Origin: Antedon mediterranea
Taxonomy: Eukaryota; Echinodermata; Crinoidea; Comatulida; Antedonidae
DNA length: 64,000 nt
Reading direction: 5' to 3'
NCBI RefSeq assembly: GCF_964355755.1
Contig: NC_092672.1
Location: 25,666,501 to 25,730,500 of the forward strand
Part shown: one piece after another, positions 51,507 to 60,480 of the stretch
How the letters are laid out: each line of letters starts with the position of its first letter
How positions within the stretch are numbered: position 1 is the stretch's first letter
Notes under the pieces: generated by a model
Told to the model about the DNA's origin: nothing
Seen by the model: the letters and a program-made list of their open reading frames with translations, nothing else
Database searches by the model: none
Made by a program: the position numbers and the translations under genes

Positions 51507-51660
51507 GTACCACGCCGAGAATGTTAAAGAGTCGCTATCCAATCGAGTTCGAACAATACCATGAACGCCCCAGTGGTCTAATATTTAGGACATCTGCATA
51601 TCATGCAGCAGGTTCCCGGGTTCGAATCTCGATTAGACGACTTTCTCTTATTCTCATTGG
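51507..51660 (+). mobile_element. tRNA-like SINE (family H), second copy
   Basis: Same leader and tRNA-like module as 50743-50900 but 8 nt shorter between D-arm and anticodon stem. B box GGGTTCGAATC is intact; the acceptor stem no longer pairs. Confidence 0.65.
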
Positions 51661-51743
51661 TGTGTATAAAAAAATTACCGGAGTTAATTAATAATTATTA
51701 GGTAAGGCATAAAAAAACCTGACCTTAATTATCAAGTTAATAT

Positions 51744-51962
51744 TTACCACATTTCTATAGCGTCCTTTTCATGAATAACCATGTTCAAAGGCTCTTTACA
51801 TTATCAAGTTACTCGGTTCATTTTATACACCTGAGTGGAGAGAGGCAAATGTAAGTAAAGTGTCTTGCCTATGGATAGTACAAGCAATGCGGCAAGTGTT
51901 GGATTCGAACCACAATCTCACAATCAGTAATCCAACGTCCTACACATTGCGCCACACGGCCT
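51744..51962 (-). mobile_element. tRNA-derived SINE (family G), second copy
   Basis: - strand head TGTGGCGCAATGTGTAGGAC, B box GGTTCGAATCC, body AGGCAAGACACTTTACTTAC and a decayed GCTATAGAAATG tail. Shorter than 24387-24691 by an internal deletion. Confidence 0.8.
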
Positions 51963-52151
51963 CACAAGTTGGTCTTATACGTATGAAACAAAAATATAAT
52001 GGTCATACCAAGGTAATCAAGCAACACAGAATAACATGTTTGTTGAGAAAATAGAAGAAAAAATGATACATGTCTGCAAAAAATTATGCCCTGACAAATA
52101 GAACTTATTTTTATTCTAATTCTGGCAATACAAATTCTTCATAATTGGGCC

Positions 52152-52193
52152 AATTTGCTGGGATGATGAGCGCGCTCATCATCACAGCAAATT
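52152..52193. repeat. 21-bp-arm palindrome beside the Gypsy element
   Basis: AATTTGCTGGGATGATGAGCG is followed directly by its inverse with one mismatch; the centre is GCGCGC. Confidence 0.85.
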
Positions 52194-52335
52194 TCTTTTC
52201 TTTTTTTTTTTTTTTAAATGTGGTTCCCATACTAACCGTAGCGCCCCTGGGCGGTGCGGCCAGTGATGAAAACTGTGTTGATTTCATTGGTCCAATTTCT
52301 TAATTTTTTTTTTTAATATATAGTCCAGTGGCACT

Positions 52336-54062
52336 TCACGCGTCCAACTCCTCTGCGAGGGTCAGCTGCTCGATGCACACGCGGTGCATGCGGGCGGCCG
52401 CCTCTCGCAGGGCGCTGCTGGAGGATGACAAGGCTGCTGCTGCCAGTCGTTGGTTCGCAGTATACGCCTCTCTCAGCAGTCGGCGGGCTTCCTCATCTAA
52501 AGCTTCCGCTGCCCGCTGCGGTGTTGTGGAGGACTGTTGAGGGAGCTTCGGAGATCCCATACTAGCCGTAGCGCCCCTGGGCGGTGCGGCCAGTGATGAA
52601 GATTCCGGTGCCGGTTCCATTGGTCCTGGAGCTCTCGACGATGGCGGAGGGCATGAGGGCAGGCCTCCGTACTTTTCGTTGAGTTCATGAAGTCGTTTCG
52701 GGTTAGCCCTCATGGCCTCTGCCAGCAGTGGGCACAGACAGAAAGGGTGCAGCATCACCAGGGCGGTGACCTGATTTCTGATGTCCCTTTCCATTGACGG
52801 CGCCTTCCAATTTACTGCCTGAGCTGTAAGCGTGAGTTGACGCAACCACTTGTTGCCCAGGCCGCAGGCTCCGGGCCTCAGGAAGTACTTTCTCAAAAAA
52901 TCAAAAGCCTTCCTCAGAGTTGAGAGACCATCTGGAAGCAGGGGGATCAGTTCTTGAAGGTATCTCCAGGCTGTCCTCATCTTATGGTTGTCTTGATGGT
53001 GTACATACTTTGCCACAACCTCTGGAGCATGCACATTGAGGTGGTCCATTGCCGAGCCTTGCAGACCGCAAGCTGGCACTGGGCACGCATACCCCGTTCC
53101 CTTCTTTGCTGCGGCAGTGGCAGGGTGCCGCGAGAAATCTGATTGTTCTCCTGCTGACGGGTCCACAACCTCAGCCGGAACGACGTAAGGTTTACGCCTT
53201 GATGATTTTGACCGGGGCGAAGGTTTAGTCCGCTCTGCCGCCCTGGCAGCAGGCCGACCCCTAGCGTCCCTTGATGACTTTGACCGGGCCGAAGGTTTAG
53301 TCCGCTCTGCCGCCCTGGCAGCAGGCCGACCCCTAGCGTCTCCGGACGGGTTCTTCAGCCTGAAGTCCTGACAAATAAAAGTTGTTTTGCTTGCCTCGTC
53401 TCTTAGGAAACGCGTCATGAGCTCCCCCACCGTCTCTGCCCTAGGCGGAAACGGATGGATAGAACAAATGATGCGGTCCGGTCCGATTGTGGATACCACC
53501 TTCGATTGAAGCAGGACACCCTTCCTGGCTAGGCTTTGAATCTCACAGCGGGCATCCGACGAAAGGTCCGACCCACGAGGCCGCGGAACGCCAGCCACCT
53601 CTATATTGGCACGAAACATCTCTGCATCCTCTGGTGATAAGGCCACCATACCATCGAACGCACCCCTGCCACTCACTCCCGAGATCCGCCGGATCCACAA
53701 GACTTGGCCCAGCGCGACTCGAGGCTGTGAAGGGGACAGCATGGATGGTGATGGGGGCCGGAGAGGCGACATTGGATCTTCATGCTCCATCTCCTTTTCT
53801 GCTTGCTGGGGGAACGACTCTGCCCCTGGGGACAAGAGAAGCGCCGCCACAGCCGGTATGCCAGGGGGACCGAGTCCTGCACTTCCTTATGGGGTACGTG
53901 CCGGGGCTCGTCCTCGGTGGTACCTACCACTACCCCAGGGGGTAGTGGAGTGGTCGGTGATCCAGAGGGTCGGGCAGGGTTAGGTAAGAGAGGAAATTCC
54001 ACATCTACCTGGTCTGCCCAATCCATAGCCAACACGGCTTCCGAGTAGCTTTTCTTCTCCAT
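52336..54062 (-). pseudogene. Third ORF of the Gypsy-type element, frame-disrupted near 53830
   Basis: A long - strand frame (stop at 52336, open back to about 53885) encodes a basic, Pro/Ser/Arg-rich protein. The ATG at 54062 (MEKKSYSEAVL...) begins 101 nt after the integrase stop but in another frame, overlapping the long frame near 53830-53880; the first Met of the long frame is at 53790. A Cys2-His2-like motif, CPVPACG followed by MDHLNVH, lies at about 53080-53030. A ~24-residue stretch (DARGRPAARAAERTKP...) is tandemly duplicated at about 53195-53340. The C-terminus is Ala/Ser-rich helical. No family is recognised; it could be a gag-like protein in an unusual position or an accessory protein. 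Confidence 0.65.
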
Positions 54063-54162
54063 AATATAAATCTGAAAAATATAATGAAAAAACACCTTTC
54101 CAATCCTGGCGAATATGAATTACAGTGTTAGTCAGCCCGGGGTGAGACGTTTGAATGCGGAT

Positions 54163-55815
54163 CTACTCGGCACACTTGGTACATTTAAATCGATCGATAT
54201 CGATAGCTTCCGCTGGAGTAATGTTGACGCATGCTCCATGGTACCATTCACCGCACAGATCGCACTCGATCATAAAACGCCCCTCCCATGGCTTCCTACA
54301 AGTACAGTAAATGCCGTCATCTTCGGCATCCCCGTCGGGGTCGGAACTCGCCAGATCGAGGTTGGTGATCCAATTTGGCAAATCCCGATCCCGGCAGAGC
54401 TTCAGTTTATCGTGGTGGATTACAAATACTTTATTACGGAGACGTACACGGAAGGCATACGGGGCCAGCACCTCAGTGACTACCCCCGAACCCTTCCATG
54501 GCGCATTCAATTTCTTGTTTTTCCCCTTTATTTTGGTCTGGTCGAACACATAGACTTTGTCCCCAACTGCGTATGTACGCTCTAGTAGCTTAAGGTCGTA
54601 TTGATACTTATTGCGCTTTTGCATTGATTTTAGATGTGTTCTTGCAATATCGTGCGCTAACTTCATATTTTCTACTAGGCCAGTGGTGTATGAATATGGA
54701 TCAGTAATTGTTGTGCCCCCTGAAGAGCCGAACATGAGGTCGGGTGGTGTCGATACCTCCCTGCCCAGCATCATCAGGTTTGGTGTAGATTGGGTACTTC
54801 GGCATACCGTGGCCCTAATTGCACTCGTTATCTGGGGCAGATATTTATCCCAGTCCTTTTGTTGTTTTCCCACAAAACACCGGACCGCATTCATCACAGT
54901 CAGGTTGTAACGTTCTACCTGACCGTTAGCTGAAGGACGGTACGGCGTGGTGTGGGTCTTATTAATGAGGAGAATCTTGCAGAGCTCCCCGAAGAGATCG
55001 CTCTCAAAATTCGAACCCTGGTCCGAGTGCAATTGCAGCGGCATACCAAATCTGGAGAAGAATTCCTTTACCAGTACCTCGGCAGTCAATTGTGCAGTCT
55101 GCCGGGGTACCGGGTAGGCCTCTACCCATTTTGTAAATTGATCCACTACCATCAATACATACAGATTCCCACTACTGGACTGAGCAAATGGTCCTGCAAA
55201 GTCTATGTGAACCCTTTCCATTGGGTCTCCCGAGTGGTAATTAATCTGTTCTGAGCGGCCTTTCTTATTCCCCCTCTTGTGGCTGTTACATATGGGACAG
55301 CCTATGACATATCTTTCGATATCCCCGGCCATCCCAAACCAGTAGTATCGTTGTTTAAGACGGAGCTTAGTCCGTTTGATACCTTGGTGGGCGGCCGATG
55401 GGAGATCATGATAAGCTTGCAATGTTGTTTTAAGCAATGACTTCGGGAGAACAAGAAGGTCCTCCTCCCCCTGTTTATCTTGAATGAATAACACCCCGTC
55501 TCGCAAGCACATCCTTTCCTTACTCAACCAATAATGTTTTGTTGCCGGGCTAGTAGCGAAAAGCTCATTTGCCGAAGGCAGCGCGTCACCCTTAAACCAG
55601 AGTAACACGGGCCCCAGCTCCTGGTCTTTCCCCTGAGCCACTTGGATTTCCTGGGTAGAGAAACCCCAATGAGATTTCTCCGCCCTATCCGTGGTTAGTT
55701 GATGAACATGTTGGGAGAGCAGGAAGGGCTGCGAGATGGGTTGATTTTGATGTGCGTGCACACCCGTCAGCGGAATGACGTCATCGACCTGGTCGATGAA
55801 TGCCCCCCCCCCCAT
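54163..55815 (-). CDS. Gypsy-type integrase with C-terminal PHD finger
   Basis: The 550-codon frame shows the HHCC zinc region (HDLPSAAHQG, later CPICNSHK), a DDE core (HIDFAGPF, LHSDQGSNF, GQVERYN) and a GPY/F-type module (PWKGSGVV...APYAFRVR). The last ~50 residues form a C4HC3 PHD finger: YCTC, then ECDLCGEWYHGAC, then FKCTKC. The Trp in GEWYHGAC and the aromatic before the first Cys match residues that cage trimethyl-lysine in H3K4me3-reading PHD fingers. Chromoviruses carry a chromodomain at this position, so a PHD finger probably steers integration to particular chromatin (inference). The upstream RT frame overlaps by 49 nt in another register across an 11-C run. Confidence 0.9.
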   Translation of the reverse strand: MGGGAFIDQVDDVIPLTGVHAHQNQPISQPFLLSQHVHQLTTDRAEKSHWGFSTQEIQVAQGKDQELGPVLLWFKGDALPSANELFATSPATKHYWLSKERMCLRDGVLFIQDKQGEEDLLVLPKSLLKTTLQAYHDLPSAAHQGIKRTKLRLKQRYYWFGMAGDIERYVIGCPICNSHKRGNKKGRSEQINYHSGDPMERVHIDFAGPFAQSSSGNLYVLMVVDQFTKWVEAYPVPRQTAQLTAEVLVKEFFSRFGMPLQLHSDQGSNFESDLFGELCKILLINKTHTTPYRPSANGQVERYNLTVMNAVRCFVGKQQKDWDKYLPQITSAIRATVCRSTQSTPNLMMLGREVSTPPDLMFGSSGGTTITDPYSYTTGLVENMKLAHDIARTHLKSMQKRNKYQYDLKLLERTYAVGDKVYVFDQTKIKGKNKKLNAPWKGSGVVTEVLAPYAFRVRLRNKVFVIHHDKLKLCRDRDLPNWITNLDLASSDPDGDAEDDGIYCTCRKPWEGRFMIECDLCGEWYHGACVNITPAEAIDIDRFKCTKCAE

Positions 55816-57257
55816 TGCTGGTGCGCACGTACACAGTTCTTACACCCCTTGAAAGGTAAATCAGATAATTTCACCCCATGTTTGTAATGATTAGCCATTT
55901 CAGGTGCCCGTGACAATGCATCGGCATTGACATGTTTTTTACCAGGGCGGTGTTCTACTATCATTACATACTGGCTAAGTTCTTCTATCCAGCGGGCCAG
56001 TTGCCCCTGGGGTTCCTTGAACCTCAGAAGCCAAGTCAGGCTACTGTGGTCGGTGCGAACCTTAAATGGTTTACCCAGCAAGTAGTGTCTAAATTGACGT
56101 GTGAATTTCACAATCGCCAACAGTTCTTTACGGGTGGTACAGTAGCGTTGCTGCTCTGATGTTAATGCTACACTAGCATAAGCAATCACACGCTCCTGAC
56201 CCCCTTGTAATTGGGACAATTCACCTCCGATTGCCTGATCTGATGCATCGGTATCAAGGACGAACATGTCATCAGGATTCGGAAGTGACAAAACTGGTGG
56301 TTGTGTCAATTTAGATTTAATTGAGTGAAACGCATCTATTTGAGGTTTGTCCCATCGGAACTCTCCCTTCTTTGCAACTGCATAAAGAGGTCTTGTTAAT
56401 TCGGCAAAGTGGGGAATGAATGCCCTATGGTAATTTGCTAGGCCAAGGAAGCGTTGAGCTTCCTTGTAGTTCTTAAGATCAGGCCACCCACACACTGCAG
56501 CGATATCGGTATCGGACATCTCGAGAGTGTTGCGGGAGACCATACGGCCTAGAAATTCCACTTTCCTCTGGAAAAATAGACATTTCTTTGGTTTCAGTTT
56601 CAGATTATATTGTCGGAACCGACCTAGGGCCTCCCTTAGGTTATTGCTGTGGTCTTCAAATGATTTGCCCAGGATAACCACGTCGTCGAGGAAAGCCAGA
56701 GCAGTCTGCCAATTTAGACCACGCAAAACCATATTGATGACCCTAGAGAAGGTTGCCGGACTATTACACAGGCCAAAGGGCATTTTTACAAACTCGAACA
56801 GGCCATATTTGGTGACGAAAGCGGTCTTTTTGCGATCGTCGGCATTGAGGTTTATTTGCCAATAACCAGAAATGGCGTCCAATTTAGAGAACCATTGATT
56901 ACCCGACAATGTGTCAAGGCAATCCTCTAAAATTGGTAATGGATATACATCCTTTACCGTGATGTTATTTAAAGCCCTATAGTCTATGCAAAATCTGACG
57001 TTTCCATCCCTTTTCCGGACTAGGACTGGGGCGGAGGACCATTCAGAATTGGACGGCTGAATGATACCCCCCTCCAGCATTTTATCCAGTTCTTTGCGTT
57101 CTTCATCAGCAAAATGTAACGGGGTGCGGCGAAGTCGGTGCCTCACTGGAGCTGCATCAGACGTGTCTACACGGTGGTCAATATTAGGGACCTCCCCAAT
57201 ATCGAATTGATCCCTGGCAAACACATCTGCGAACTCAGTAAGCATCTCCTCCACCAC
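55767..57257 (-). CDS. Gypsy-type reverse transcriptase-RNase H
   Basis: The frame is open from about 57374; the first Met is at 57257. RT motifs: APVLVRKRDGNVRFCIDYRAL, KLDAISGYWQI, FVKMPFGLCNSPATF and the catalytic LAFLDDVVILG (intact D-D). RNase H follows: VLDTDASDQAIGGELSQ, RKELLAIVKF and RTDHSSLTWL. The frame ends at 55767 after CKNC. The active-site residues are intact, so this module may be recent. No protease is recognisable upstream. Confidence 0.92.
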   Translation of the reverse strand: MVEEMLTEFADVFARDQFDIGEVPNIDHRVDTSDAAPVRHRLRRTPLHFADEERKELDKMLEGGIIQPSNSEWSSAPVLVRKRDGNVRFCIDYRALNNITVKDVYPLPILEDCLDTLSGNQWFSKLDAISGYWQINLNADDRKKTAFVTKYGLFEFVKMPFGLCNSPATFSRVINMVLRGLNWQTALAFLDDVVILGKSFEDHSNNLREALGRFRQYNLKLKPKKCLFFQRKVEFLGRMVSRNTLEMSDTDIAAVCGWPDLKNYKEAQRFLGLANYHRAFIPHFAELTRPLYAVAKKGEFRWDKPQIDAFHSIKSKLTQPPVLSLPNPDDMFVLDTDASDQAIGGELSQLQGGQERVIAYASVALTSEQQRYCTTRKELLAIVKFTRQFRHYLLGKPFKVRTDHSSLTWLLRFKEPQGQLARWIEELSQYVMIVEHRPGKKHVNADALSRAPEMANHYKHGVKLSDLPFKGCKNCVRAHQQWGGGHSSTRSMTSFR

Positions 57258-57404
57258 CCCTACCTGATCTTCTGATAAATCGGTGATCGAATTGTCATTA
57301 GGTTTTACGCATATGGTGTGGTAATGTGTGTGCGGCCGGAGAGGTTTCCCCTGGATGGGTGAAAACTTCCCCAGCTACACAGAAATCGATTTGTTTTATT
57401 TCAC

Positions 57405-57660
57405 AGCTGGCATTCTCCACCCAAGAGGGTGAGAGGAAAGTCGGTCACTGGTAGTGCTTCATCTTTGGTCAGCTGGTTTTCTCCTCCCCTGAATGGTAGG
57501 GGAAGGTCACTGGTGCTGCTGTTTGTTTTATTTAACAGCTGATAATATCTTATCTTGTGGACGGCGGAGGAAAATCCGCTGCTTGTTGGTCCTTTTTTCC
57601 TGGTCAGCTGGCATCCTTCTTCCCAAGAAGGAAAGAAGAAAACCGCTGCTGGTGCTTGGC
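57405..57660. repeat. ~70-bp degenerate tandem repeats in the Gypsy leader
   Basis: Four units start with CAGCTGG/CAGCTGA (about 57407, 57470, 57536, 57606) and include AAGAGGG-like then GTCACTGGTGCT or CCGCTGCTGGTGCT phrases. No open frame spans them. Confidence 0.65.
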
Positions 57661-58100
57661 CATTGATGGGCCTGGTCTTCTAAGGTAAAGCAGTGGATCA
57701 CCCAGTGGAGGCAGCACAGAGACGCAGGCCCGTTCAGAAAAAGTCTGGGTGCGATTAAGCATCCTGACTACCCGAACCGAAGCATTGCCAGCGTCCCCAT
57801 GAACCTCTCTGGTCGTGGTCACCTACTACCCTACAGAAATTAGTTGTATACTCGTCCTTCACGGTCAAGCTGAGTCCACGAATTATCGCCGACCTCTCGC
57901 CCTAATGTTGAGATATAGTTGTTTCTCCTAATTTTTACTGGCCTGGCCAGCACCCAAGTCATCCCCGTGCTCCCAACCACAAGCGATAGTAACGGCATCC
58001 ACATTATATTTCTGCCAGTTGACTATTCCTGCAATTGACTGCTCGGGACATGATCTAGGTGCCCACCTATAGAAGTAAGAGCTCTACTTTCCTCTATTTT

Positions 58101-59550
58101 TTTTTTTTTGTTTGTTTTTTTTTTTGACATTGGTGCTCAGAATGTACAGGACAATATAATATAGTACTGCACATGTTACGAGCACAAAAATACAAAAAAG
58201 TAAACTGAATACGGTACAAACACAATGATAACAAAAGTACAGTGTACAATTAAAACAGGGTTGACATGTTACACAGTGCGACAGTTAAGAATCGAAATTC
58301 ATACAAGACATGTTGAAAAATAATCATGATAAGAAAAAGATCATACAAGAACATGCGAAAATAAATGCGACAAGACACGGAAAATATTTTATTTCGAAAG
58401 AAAAAGGCATACAAGACATATAAAATAATTCTAGGTAAAACCTAAGATAATCAATAAATAAATAAATATGCCTAAAGTATCAAAAAATAATATTCTAACC
58501 AAAAATCAAATAAATATAATAATAAAATAAATATAGGTACCGGCCTAGCCTGTACCCTAAAAAATATTTCAATTCAAAAAATCTATTCTAATACAAGACA
58601 TTCTAAAAATAATAACAACAGGAATAATTAAGCCTATGCATAATTACCCCACAAAATAAAAATAAATCATGAAAATAATAGGTAGGAAATTCCACTAGAA
58701 TAACCACCTAATAAATAAAACATTGTCTAACTAAAACAATAAAAATTTACTAAAAAAAATTTTTACGTCGAAAATAGTTCATAAAAATAAAATAAATTCA
58801 ATTGGAAAAATAAATTAATTCCAAGCAATCAATATACACGAATGAATAAATAAATAAATAATAATCCTAATGTCATTCCCACCCAAGTGGGAGAGACAAA
58901 ATAACTATAATCTAACTACCCCGCGATAGCACAGGCCAGAAAATTCCAGCCCGTCTATCGTCAGGCCATAAATCAATCCAGACAATACACAGACCACCGG
59001 GAGACGAGCTCTCCGTTCTGCATAAAACTAAAATCTAAAAATAGCAAGGAGTATCCCTATATTATTCTACCAATCAGAATACAGTACTCACCTAGCGTCA
59101 TCATCGAAAGTCGTAAACAAAAGTTGACCTCGTTGATGCAAGCAGCTATCCCCGCTAGCGAGCTATATATCCAATACCAAATTGGCGAGTAAATCATGTT
59201 TTACTTTAAATTAAATGTATACGCTCTTCCACAAGGTAAATTGTTAGTTATACATACAGACTATATTAAAACAATGATTTTGAACACGTAGGGCATTTCA
59301 TTGAATTCTTTCCTATTGTCGTTTTGTGGTAATTTACAGCTTTTTATATGTTTAACAAACGTACATAATCAATTGCGTCTGCATCATGCTAGACTACAAC
59401 TTCCGGTAGTGACGTAATCAGCATATTTTTGGTAATAAAACTTTTTCACTAAGCTAGGGAATCTTCTGATATCAATATTCATTAGACCGTACTTTAGTTA
59501 GCCAATCAAAATAAACGTATAAACAATTTTGCGGCGATGTTGTTGAAGTA
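58101..59550. other. No gene seen; T-rich boundary at 58.1 kb
   Basis: A 30-nt T/G-interrupted run (58102-58124) opens about 800 bp of A/T-rich sequence with long A-rich stretches, possibly a retroelement 3' tail in - orientation. No domain was found in either strand. Confidence 0.4.
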
Positions 59551-60480
59551 AAATATACTGTGTTTTACAATAACCAATTTGGTTAGAGTAAAACACAATG
59601 ATAAAGAATAGGAAACATTTAATAATATGATAAATGTCATTACATAGCAATTTATCACTGTGTTTTACTATAACCAATTTGGTTAGAGTAAAACACAATG
59701 ATATAGAATAGGCAACATTTAATAATATGATAAATGACATTTACATAGCAATTTAGCACTGTGTTTTACTATAAACAATTTGGTTAAAGTAAAGCAGAAT
59801 GATAAAGAATAGGAATTCAATAATATGATATATGACATTTACATAGCAATTTAGCACTGTGTTTTACTATAACCAATTTGGTTAGAGTAAAACACAATGA
59901 TAAAGAATAGGAAACATTTAATAATATGATATATGACATTCACATAGCAATTTAGCACTGTGTTTTACTATAACCAATTTGGTTAGAGTAAAACACAATG
60001 ATATAGAATAGGAAACATTTAATAATTTGATAAATGACATTTACATAGCAATTTAGCACTGTGTTTTACTATAACCAATTTGGTTAAAGTAAAACACAAT
60101 GATAAAGAATAGGAAACATTTAATAACATAATAAATGACATTCACATAGAAATTTAGCACTGTGTTTTACTATAACCAATTTGATTAGAGTAAAGCACAA
60201 TGATAAAGAATATGAAACATTTAATAATATGATAAATGACATTTACATAGTAATTTATCACTGTGTTTTACTATAACCAATTTGGTTAGAGTAAAACATT
60301 TTAACTATGATAAATGATATTTAGCATTGTGCTGGATACAGTAAAACACAAATTAAGAATAGGAAACATATAATAATATGATACATTTACATACAAATTT
60401 AGTATTGTGTTTTACTATAGCCAATTTGGTTACAGTAAAACACAATGATAATGAAACATTTATTATATGATATTATTTAC
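59551..60480. repeat. ~100-bp satellite array with internal palindrome
   Basis: CACTGTGTTTTACTATAACC starts units at about 59556, 59656, 59757, 59855, 59955, 60057, 60158 and 60259, a very regular 98-102-bp period, followed by shortened units. Each unit contains the dyad TGTGTTTTAC...GTAAAACACA with AACCAATTTGGTT at its centre. Confidence 0.95.

Larger units (their letters stand above)
52200..58100 (-). mobile_element. Ty3/Gypsy-type retroelement with PHD-finger integrase and third ORF
   Basis: On the - strand the order is: degenerate leader with ~70-bp repeats, RT-RNase H, integrase with C-terminal PHD finger, then a long third ORF. The GC content is visibly higher than the flanks. I could not find matching LTRs, a primer-binding site or an aspartic protease, so the borders are approximate and the copy may be truncated. 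A 65-bp piece (52229-52290) duplicates 52559-52622 inside the third ORF. Confidence 0.8.

Noticed and set aside
52328-54585. Several + strand ORFs opposite the Gypsy element
   Set aside because: Shadows of the real - strand frames in GC-richer sequence; no domain in the + frames.
59551-60480. CRISPR-like regular repeats
   Set aside because: Whole ~100-bp units repeat with no unique spacers, in intron-bearing eukaryotic DNA; this is satellite DNA.
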